Shown here: positions 1-5,784 of the stretch, in pieces
Numbering within the stretch: the stretch's first letter is position 1
Layout: each line of letters opens with the position of its first letter
Assembly: GCA_937914725.1 (NCBI GenBank)
Contig: CALDMJ010000068.1
Coordinates: forward strand, 1-11,081
Direction of reading: 5' to 3'
From: an uncultured Clostridia bacterium
GTDB lineage: Bacteria > Bacillota > Clostridia > Christensenellales > UBA1242
DNA: 11,081 nt
Position numbers and translations under genes: made by a program
The notes under the pieces: model-generated
The model's database searches: none
What the model was told of the DNA's origin: nothing
The model's input: the letters and a program-made list of their open reading frames with translations, nothing else

Positions 1-2
1 AA

Positions 3-3000
3 TACAACGATGAAACGGACGACTATTACTTTGGTTCAATTGCAAACTATGCGGAAAATTCGTCCTTCAGCGGTTTGACAATCGAAGAAACAACACCTAT
101 CAGTGTGACGGGTGAGCGCTCCTACAACCCCGATGAAAAAGTGCCAACAAACTACATCGGCGGAATGGTCGGGTACGCTTCAAGTTGTACAATCTCAAAC
201 ATTGACTTTGAAAATTCAATGAATGTCGAATTGCAAACGGGAACCGATACTGTCATCGCTTCAAACGTCGGTGGACTTGTAGGCTACAGCCTCCTTTGCG
301 ACATTATGGACGTAAATTATAAGGTTGCATATACCCAATATAACGACGGTAGAGCATATAGTTCACTTAGGGTCACATCAGGCAACGCAAACGTCGGTGG
401 ACTTGTCGGCAGCGCAGTTTCAAGCCGAATAAAAACAATTAGTTTGACCGAAAACAAGCGCGACACCGTTGCGTCCGCACTCCCTCAAGATAGTTCGATT
501 ACACCGATTGTTGTCAACTGCCTTGCACGTGATGTGCGCACAACCACATATTTTGGCGGTGTTGTAGGGGTGCTGAATAGCTCGACTGTTTCAAATGTCG
601 AAAACGCTTTGAGCAGCATCTCAAGTGTCGCAAATGTCAAGAGTGTCAAAACAATCATTGCGGGAGGCATCGTCGGTGATGTGTTCACCTCAACAATGAC
701 AAGCGTTGTCAATAGCGCAAACATTTCGCTATCAAACAAAACACTTAACGACACACTTGAAAATCAATTCAAACTCGCAGGCATCGTCGGGCGTGTGCGC
801 GGCGAAACGGACATCTCAAACGCCCATAACCGCGGACAGGTTAGTGTTAGCGGTACAACAATGACGCAAACGACAGGTTATGTCGGCGGCATCGTCGGCG
901 AAATCGTATGCGGCACAATGGTTGCTAGAATCAGTGGTTCTAGGAATCTCGGCAACGTTTCTGCAACAAAACTCTACAACGCAAACGTAGGCGGCATCGT
1001 TGGCAGAGTCGCAATAGATGTCGACAATGCTGACAATCTCGGTAACTGCCGCATCAGCGAAACTTATAATGAATGCAGCGTTATAACGGAAAGCGACTGT
1101 GCAAATGAGGAAATTAGCGGCGGCTTTATCGGTTTTGCGAACAGATTGAACGTCAGCAACTCATATTCGGTCGGCAAAGTAGTCAGCAAAACTGCAAGTG
1201 CCGACTCGCAAATATCCGTTGGGGGCTTCATCGGGCGTTTGCACCAAGCAAGCGTCCAACCAACGCTTTCGTATTGCTATAGTGTTGTCGTCGTTAAAGC
1301 GTACGCCGACCCGATCAAAAACAAGGTCTATAGCAAAGAGTTTATCGGGTATACCTCACTTACGTCTCAAAATGCCAACACGGTCGTGTTTGGAAGTTGC
1401 TACTATGCGGGCGAATTTGCGCAAAGCAATGATAGCCTTCGCGAGGGGTACACGCAAAATATGCACGACTACACGGCAAACTTTGTTTCGTATGGCGCAA
1501 TGCTCAACGCTACAACATTCAAAAACTTCAGTATTTCAACAAGTGCGGATGATACAACGAAAGCATTTGTTATGACGAATGGCAAGACATTGCCAATGTT
1601 GTCAAAATTCTATGACACAACCGCAAACGGAGTTGGCACGGTTTATCAGCCAACGCAAATTTCAACGGCGGATGAACTAGAAAGATTTACCGCAAGCGTC
1701 GAAACAGGCGAAGGGGAATACTATTTGCAAGTCGCTTCGATTGTTTCAAGCAACGCGCAAACGCGCAGCGATTTTGCTGGTGTGTTTGACGGTGGGAATT
1801 ACACAATTTCTGGACTCGCAAAGCCATTGTTTGGCACAATCACAAGTGACGCAGTTGTTGCATCAGTTAATGTCCAATCACTCAGCATTTCCTCAACAAC
1901 AAGCGGCGATTATGGCGCAATTGCTAAAGTCAATCGCGGAACAATATTGTTCTGTTCCGCGGACGGCGAAATAAAATTTGCCTCCAGTCTTGCTGGTTCA
2001 ACGTTTGGTGGAATTGTAGGTAAAAACTATGGTCACATCGGCTTTACATCAAGTAATGTCCGCATTGGGCAAACCGACAATGCGACAGGACACAACATTT
2101 CAGTAGGTGGCATCGCAGGAGAAATGAACAAGCAAGTCGACGGCGACTTTGCGCAAATCTCCAACAGTTTTGCAACAGGAACTTTGCGCTTATCGCAAGT
2201 CACAGGCGAAAACCTTTGCGTCGTCGGCGGTATCGTCGGCAACTTAATTGCTGGAAATCTCCAACTTTGCTATAGCGCAGCGCGTATTGACTACTTGAAC
2301 GCCACAAGCGTCAAAGCCTACGGCGCAGTGTTCAGCAATGATAACGGCGGCGATCAAGCAAACAATGTCTATGACGAAGTTAAAATATCAAACGTCTATA
2401 ATGATAAGTTAGCGACACTTTTGACAACTGTAGAAGCTAGTGTCTATGACATCTCAATGCAAAACATTATGCAAAGCGGATTGCCAAGCGGATTCGATTC
2501 ATTTGCGTGGTCAAGTTTTGCAATCGACTACAACCAAAATTCAAAAGTTGTGATGCTAAATTATGGTTATCCTTATCTCAAGTATGCTAGCCAATCCGTT
2601 TCGCAAATTGCAAACAAGGGCACTGGAAGCACGGATAGACCATATCTTATCAAAAACCAGAGTTCGTTGGAAATTATCAACGCATTAGTCGCAAAATCAA
2701 TGACATACACATATAAGCTTGACGACGACATCTATTGTACGGACGGTGACTACATTAGTTCATTTATCGGCACATTGGATGGCGGCAACAAGACAATCTA
2801 TAATATGAGTATGACAGTTTCAAGTGGTACTGAAAATGGTTTTGTTAGTGTAAATAAAGGCACAATTTCAAATATTGCGTTTGCAAATGCTTCCGCACAA
2901 ATTACAAGCAACCACAACGGGCGAGCCTTTGGACTTGTCGTCGGTTCTAATAGCGGGAAAATCAGCAACGTACGTGTGGCAAGAGCGACTGTTTCGTACG

Positions 3001-3665
3001 AAAGTACAAGCAGTGCAGTCAGCCAAAGTGTAGAAATGTCAATCGGTGGCTTTGTTGGCGAAAATAGCGGACAAATCACGGGTTCTAGTGTTTCAACTTT
3101 GCAAATGACAATGCGCAACTCTCATATCACTGGCAGCGCAAACCTTGGCGGATTTGTCGGCAAAAACCTCAGCAAGGGTACAATCGGCACAGATTCTAAG
3201 AGCATTGACTGTTCAGTTTCAAACCTCACAATCAACGCTGGCGGGAACTCTAAAATCGCGTCTAGCGTCTATAAGCGCGTCGGCGGATTTGTCGGCTATG
3301 TTGCAGGCGGCACACTCACAAAATGCGCAGTCACGGGCGGACTCGCTAGCCAAATTCAATTGCAAGCGCAAGGACAAGATAACAACCTCGGCGGCTTTGC
3401 AGGGCAAAATGGTAGCGTAAGTGTCACAAACAACAATGCAACAATCGTTTCTTGTCAAGCAAGTATCGATTTAGTCGCAAACGTTGATAATGGCGCAAGC
3501 CTCAATATCGGCGGCATCTGTGGGTACACGCAGTGGTTGATTAGAAACCCAGTTGTCACAAAGAGTATGACAGTCACGGGCAGCCTCACAAATGTCGAGC
3601 AAGGTACATTTGTCGGCAGTATGGGCGGCAAAACAGGACTCGTCATCGGTGGCACTGAAAATTAA
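3..3665 (+). CDS. Giant GLUG-repeat surface/secreted protein, C-terminal part (5' end outside window)
   Basis: The frame is open from the first in-frame codon at nt 3, so the true start lies upstream; the TTG at nt 75 is not a start. About 1,220 residues are visible. They are built from GLUG-like repeats (G-G-hydrophobic-V/I-G, then a turn and an I/V-x-N/C strand), for example near nt 157, 267, 391, 549, 657, 880, 982, 1115, 1214, 2000, 2100, 2221, 3040, 3142, 3276, 3388 and 3505. Two longer lead-in modules restart the pattern: FDGGNYTISGL near nt 1782, and GTGSTDRPYLI near nt 2619 followed by LDGGNKTIYNM near nt 2775. The family is known from large cell-surface or adhesin-like proteins of gut bacteria and probably forms a right-handed beta-helix rod. 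The C-terminus ends in the repeats (VIGGTEN) with no LPXTG, SLH, dockerin or transmembrane tail. Ligand and function are unknown; the family call is confident, the adhesin role is inferred. Confidence 0.85.
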   Translation, partial: YNDETDDYYFGSIANYAENSSFSGLTIEETTPISVTGERSYNPDEKVPTNYIGGMVGYASSCTISNIDFENSMNVELQTGTDTVIASNVGGLVGYSLLCDIMDVNYKVAYTQYNDGRAYSSLRVTSGNANVGGLVGSAVSSRIKTISLTENKRDTVASALPQDSSITPIVVNCLARDVRTTTYFGGVVGVLNSSTVSNVENALSSISSVANVKSVKTIIAGGIVGDVFTSTMTSVVNSANISLSNKTLNDTLENQFKLAGIVGRVRGETDISNAHNRGQVSVSGTTMTQTTGYVGGIVGEIVCGTMVARISGSRNLGNVSATKLYNANVGGIVGRVAIDVDNADNLGNCRISETYNECSVITESDCANEEISGGFIGFANRLNVSNSYSVGKVVSKTASADSQISVGGFIGRLHQASVQPTLSYCYSVVVVKAYADPIKNKVYSKEFIGYTSLTSQNANTVVFGSCYYAGEFAQSNDSLREGYTQNMHDYTANFVSYGAMLNATTFKNFSISTSADDTTKAFVMTNGKTLPMLSKFYDTTANGVGTVYQPTQISTADELERFTASVETGEGEYYLQVASIVSSNAQTRSDFAGVFDGGNYTISGLAKPLFGTITSDAVVASVNVQSLSISSTTSGDYGAIAKVNRGTILFCSADGEIKFASSLAGSTFGGIVGKNYGHIGFTSSNVRIGQTDNATGHNISVGGIAGEMNKQVDGDFAQISNSFATGTLRLSQVTGENLCVVGGIVGNLIAGNLQLCYSAARIDYLNATSVKAYGAVFSNDNGGDQANNVYDEVKISNVYNDKLATLLTTVEASVYDISMQNIMQSGLPSGFDSFAWSSFAIDYNQNSKVVMLNYGYPYLKYASQSVSQIANKGTGSTDRPYLIKNQSSLEIINALVAKSMTYTYKLDDDIYCTDGDYISSFIGTLDGGNKTIYNMSMTVSSGTENGFVSVNKGTISNIAFANASAQITSNHNGRAFGLVVGSNSGKISNVRVARATVSYESTSSAVSQSVEMSIGGFVGENSGQITGSSVSTLQMTMRNSHITGSANLGGFVGKNLSKGTIGTDSKSIDCSVSNLTINAGGNSKIASSVYKRVGGFVGYVAGGTLTKCAVTGGLASQIQLQAQGQDNNLGGFAGQNGSVSVTNNNATIVSCQASIDLVANVDNGASLNIGGICGYTQWLIRNPVVTKSMTVTGSLTNVEQGTFVGSMGGKTGLVIGGTEN

Positions 3666-3666
3666 A

Positions 3667-3695
3667 CAAACCAATGTTGGCAAATTTTTGGTTTG
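3667..3695 (+). other. Hairpin immediately after the surface-protein stop codon
   Basis: CAAACCAA (3667-3674) pairs perfectly with TTGGTTTG (3688-3695) around a 13-nt loop. It starts two bases after the TAA stop. There is no U-run after it, so it is more likely a 3'-end protecting structure than the terminator, which follows about 40 nt later. Confidence 0.5.
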
Positions 3696-3731
3696 GGCAC
3701 ACCTCAAAACATAATTTCCAACACCATTACG

Positions 3732-3765
3732 GGCTATGGAGAAGATTTTATCTCCATAGCCTTTT
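3732..3765 (+). terminator. Rho-independent terminator of the GLUG gene
   Basis: A perfect 11-bp stem, GGCTATGGAGA (3732-3742) with TCTCCATAGCC (3751-3761), has an 8-nt loop and is followed directly by TTTT and, after AG, TTT. It ends the surface-protein transcript and insulates it from the ribosomal genes downstream. Confidence 0.92.
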
Positions 3766-3910
3766 AGTTTGATAATTTTTCTCATATATGGTACATCATA
3801 ACGAAACTTAGCCACATAGCAATAGAATTAAACAACTTTGATTGGTCATAAGGGGGTGTTTTGATTATGAATTTTTATAGGGTAATTTGTATATAAAATT
3901 TTTAAAATGC

Positions 3911-3940
3911 TTGACATAACGCCGCAAATTGTGCTATAAT
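3911..3940 (+). promoter_or_regulatory. Sigma-70-type promoter of rpsL-rpsG
   Basis: Perfect -35 TTGACA (3911-3916) and perfect -10 TATAAT (3935-3940) are separated by 18 bp. Transcription should begin near 3946-3948, leaving a leader of about 360 nt before rpsL. The near-consensus hexamers fit a highly expressed ribosomal unit. Confidence 0.88.
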
Positions 3941-3946
3941 TCAAGC

Positions 3947-4305
3947 AGTCTATGACATTTGGAGTTATAGACGCGTTTGTTTTTAAAGGTTTACCTTTAT
4001 TTGAAACTTTTGAGACCAAAATTTTGCGCTTTATATAATATTGTTGCTTTGCAATGATATTGATTGCAAAAATTGCGGACAAAATTGTTTCGGATTTGCA
4101 TTTTTGCTAAGAACGCGCAAAACTCCGCACCACGCTTTGAGTTATAAGCAAGAGTCGAATTGTTTGTGACTGCTTAGCGCGCAGGGAACGGTGAATGTCA
4201 AACAGAGCAGATACGTTAGTTATAGGTTTTGTTTAGGGCTAGTGTTTGAGTCGCAATACGCGTCTGGCACAAAATTTGAAATAGGAAAACAGGAGGTCGT
4301 AGAAA
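3947..4305 (+). promoter_or_regulatory. Long structured 5' leader of rpsL
   Basis: No credible ORF lies in this ~360-nt leader, but several inverted repeats do. A 9-bp hairpin (3948-3956/3964-3972, one G-U) sits at the expected transcript start. A small AAAGG/CCTTT hairpin is at 3985-3998. An ~11-bp hairpin (4037-4047/4051-4061, two G-U) follows. A long-range 8-bp pairing joins TTTTGCGC (4022-4029) and GCGCAAAA (4115-4122), and GCTAAG (4106-4111) can pair CTTAGC (4173-4178). The 3' part (4185-4265) shares elements with the tuf leader: GGAACG...CGTT, then TAGTGTTTG and a short hairpin (AGtCGC/GCGtCT, 4249-4265). The ribosome binding site AGGAGGT is at 4291-4297. Autogenous or growth-rate control is inferred; no known riboswitch class was recognised. 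Confidence 0.6.
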
Positions 4306-4680
4306 ATGCCTACCATAAATCAATTGGTAAGAAAGGGTCGCAAGAAGATTGAACAAAAATCAAAGTCTCCATTGCTTGATGCTTGTCCACAAAAACGTGG
4401 TATTTGCCTTGAAGTAAAGACAATTACGCCTAAAAAGCCAAACTCTGCTATGCGTAAAGTTGCGAAAGTTAGATTGAGCAACAAATCGGAAGCAACGGTT
4501 TATATTCCGGGTATTGGTCACAACTTGCAAGAGCACAGCGTCGTACTTGTTCGTGGCGGGAGAGTTAAAGACTTGATTGGTGTGCGTTATCACATCATTC
4601 GTGGCACACTAGATACCGCTGGTGTTGCAAAACGCAATCAGTCCCGTTCAAAGTATGGCTCTAAGAAAGAGAAGAAGTAA
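4306..4680 (+). CDS. rpsL: 30S ribosomal protein S12
   Basis: This 124-residue protein is collinear with bacterial S12 (E. coli mature protein 123 aa). It has NQLVRK near the N-terminus, CPQKRGIC, the decoding-centre loop TPKKPNSAMRK (K43 here equals E. coli K42), GHNLQEHSVVLVRGGRVKDL and the C-terminal QSRSKYG tail. S12 sits at the 30S decoding centre and monitors codon-anticodon pairing. The ATG is 8 nt after AGGAGGT and gives full-family length. It is first in the unit, 143 nt before rpsG. One oddity: the loop reads K88-D89-L90-I91-G92, so isoleucine (codon 4576-4578) replaces the highly conserved proline E. coli P90, a streptomycin resistance/dependence position. K42 and K87 equivalents are intact. 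Confidence 0.98.
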   Translation: MPTINQLVRKGRKKIEQKSKSPLLDACPQKRGICLEVKTITPKKPNSAMRKVAKVRLSNKSEATVYIPGIGHNLQEHSVVLVRGGRVKDLIGVRYHIIRGTLDTAGVAKRNQSRSKYGSKKEKK

Positions 4681-4742
4681 TATAGCAGTCGTAATGATTG
4701 CTTGCTTGAGCGCAAAATGCGTAGCAGTTATGACTTATAAGA

Positions 4743-4793
4743 GAATATTATTTTATTTGCGCGGATTTTCGTGCGAATATTCGGGGATTCCCC
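4743..4793 (+). promoter_or_regulatory. Structured rpsL-rpsG intercistronic region
   Basis: An imperfect hairpin has a lower stem GAATA (4743-4747)/TATTC (4778-4782) and an upper stem TTTGCGCG (4756-4763)/CGTGCGAA (4770-4777, with two G-U) closing a 6-nt loop. A second small hairpin GGGG/CCCC (4783-4786/4790-4793) follows at once. In E. coli the equivalent intercistronic segment of str mRNA is the binding site of repressor S7; that this segment plays the same role here is inferred from position and pairing only. Confidence 0.45.
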
Positions 4794-4823
4794 CACAAAA
4801 TCTATAAAGGAGAGTATGATAAA

Positions 4824-5294
4824 ATGGCTAGAAGAAGTGGTGTACCAAAGAAAGAAGTATTGCCAGATCCAAAGTATAACTCACAACCAGTTGCAAAACT
4901 TATCAACCAAGTTATGCTTGACGGAAAGAAAGGTATTGCGCAAAACATTGTGTATGGCGCATTCGATGTAGCAAGCCAAAAGCTTGGTGTTCCTCAAATG
5001 GATGCTTTTAATCAAGCACTTGCAAATGTTTCTCCGCTTGTTGAAACTAAAGCAAGACGTACTGGCGGTGCGAACTATCAAGTTCCAGTCGAAGTTACTA
5101 AGGAAAGACGTCAAACACTTGCTATCCGTTGGCTCGTCAACTACTCACGTCGTCGCAGTGAAAGAACTATGATTGAAAGACTCGGCGCTGAACTTGTTGA
5201 TGCTTACAACAACACTGGTGCAAGTATTAAGAGAAAAGAAGAAATGCACAAAATGGCTGAAGCAAACAAAGCTTTTGCACATATGCGTTGGTAG
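4824..5294 (+). CDS. rpsG: 30S ribosomal protein S7
   Basis: The 156 residues match the usual S7 length (B. subtilis 156). Recognisable segments are the N-terminal MARR...EVLPDPKYNS, KLINQVMLDGKKGIAQ, the conserved ARRTGGANYQVPVEV, the arginine-rich RWLVNYSRRRSERTM helix, and the C-terminal AYNNTGASIKRKEEMHKMAEANKAFAHMRW-type end, complete to the final RW. S7 nucleates assembly of the 30S head on 16S rRNA and lines the E site. In E. coli it also represses its own operon. The start is set by AAGGAG at 4807-4812, 11 nt upstream. The gene follows rpsL and should be cotranscribed. Its stop codon is directly joined to the first unit of a repeat family that fills the gap before fusA. Confidence 0.98.
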   Translation: MARRSGVPKKEVLPDPKYNSQPVAKLINQVMLDGKKGIAQNIVYGAFDVASQKLGVPQMDAFNQALANVSPLVETKARRTGGANYQVPVEVTKERRQTLAIRWLVNYSRRRSERTMIERLGAELVDAYNNTGASIKRKEEMHKMAEANKAFAHMRW

Positions 5295-5596
5295 GTGGCG
5301 GGGAAAGCCCCGCTGCTGCAGGTGCTGTTCCTACACGTAAGTGGCTGACGTGGACGGCGAAATTATGTACGCCCTACAAAGTCTATTGCTCGTGTAGGCC
5401 ACCGCTGCGGGTACTGTCCCTACACGCAAGAAATATTTGTGGGCGGCGAATTTTTGTTCGTCCTATATAATTTTTTGCTCGTGGGCGGGGATAGCGTGCG
5501 GCTGCAAGTACTGTTCCTACGCGTGAGAAATGTTTTGGACGGCAAGCCTTTGTTTGCCTAATTTGTCCAATAAATTTTTATTCGTGCGGGGATAGC
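5292..5596 (+). repeat. Tandem degenerate ~90-100 bp repeats (units A, B, C and start of D)
   Basis: Three full units (5292-5390, 5391-5479, 5480-5582) and a truncated fourth (from 5583) share the same order. First is a GC-rich head (GGCGGGGAAAGCCCCGC in A, GGCGGGGATAGC in C). Then comes CTGC-GGTACTGTCCCTACACG or a close variant, then a GGACGGCGAA/TTCGCCC-type hairpin segment, and finally a T-rich tail ending TTGCTCGTG. The head of A folds into a perfect 6-bp hairpin (5298-5303/5308-5313). Unit A begins at the TAG stop of rpsG. No open reading frame in it is credible. It resembles a REP/MITE-like intergenic family, but I cannot name it. Confidence 0.7.
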
Positions 5597-5609
5597 CAAT
5601 GCAATAATG

Positions 5610-5651
5610 TATAGACAAAGTAGACAATATTTTGTCTATAATTTGTTATAA
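5610..5651 (+). promoter_or_regulatory. Candidate fusA promoter with overlapping inverted repeat
   Basis: A perfect 10-bp inverted repeat TATAGACAAA (5610-5619)/TTTGTCTATA (5631-5640) overlaps a TATAAT (5637-5642). A TAGACA at 5612-5617 gives a loose -35 at 19 bp; an alternative is TAGACA (5621-5626) with TTATAA (5646-5651), also 19 bp. The spacing is poor, so the promoter is tentative. The dyad could instead be an operator or an RNA hairpin. It sits ~145 nt before fusA, after the repeat block, where an independent promoter would be expected. Confidence 0.35.
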
Positions 5652-5697
5652 ATGACAAAGTGCGCGTTTCGTGCAAATTGTCAAAAAGGTGCGTAAG

Positions 5698-5746
5698 CCT
5701 ATCAAAATGATAGGTTATACCACTAAAAAACGATAGCAATGCTATC
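5698..5746 (+). promoter_or_regulatory. Two mutually exclusive hairpins before fusA
   Basis: Hairpin 1 is CCTATCA (5698-5704)/TGATAGG (5708-5714), 7 bp. Hairpin 2 is GATAGC (5732-5737)/GCTATC (5741-5746), 6 bp. Because both are built on GATAG/CTATC, alternative pairings 5708-5713 with CTATCA (5742-5747) and CTATC (5699-5703) with GATAG (5732-5736) are also possible. The pair lies 38 nt before the fusA start and could act as a translational or attenuation switch. The regulatory role is inference. Confidence 0.45.
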
Positions 5747-5784
5747 ATTTTCGAAAAAAGTCTATAAAAACAAGGAGAAAAATT

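Noticed and set aside
75..77. TTG as start codon of the surface protein
   Set aside because: The same frame is open to the window edge with repeat-like sequence, and no ribosome binding site precedes the TTG, so the gene is 5'-truncated by the window.
5288..5470. Short plus-strand frame just after rpsG
   Set aside because: It lies in tandem repeat units A and B, is rich in Cys/Arg from GC-rich hairpins, and has no start signal.
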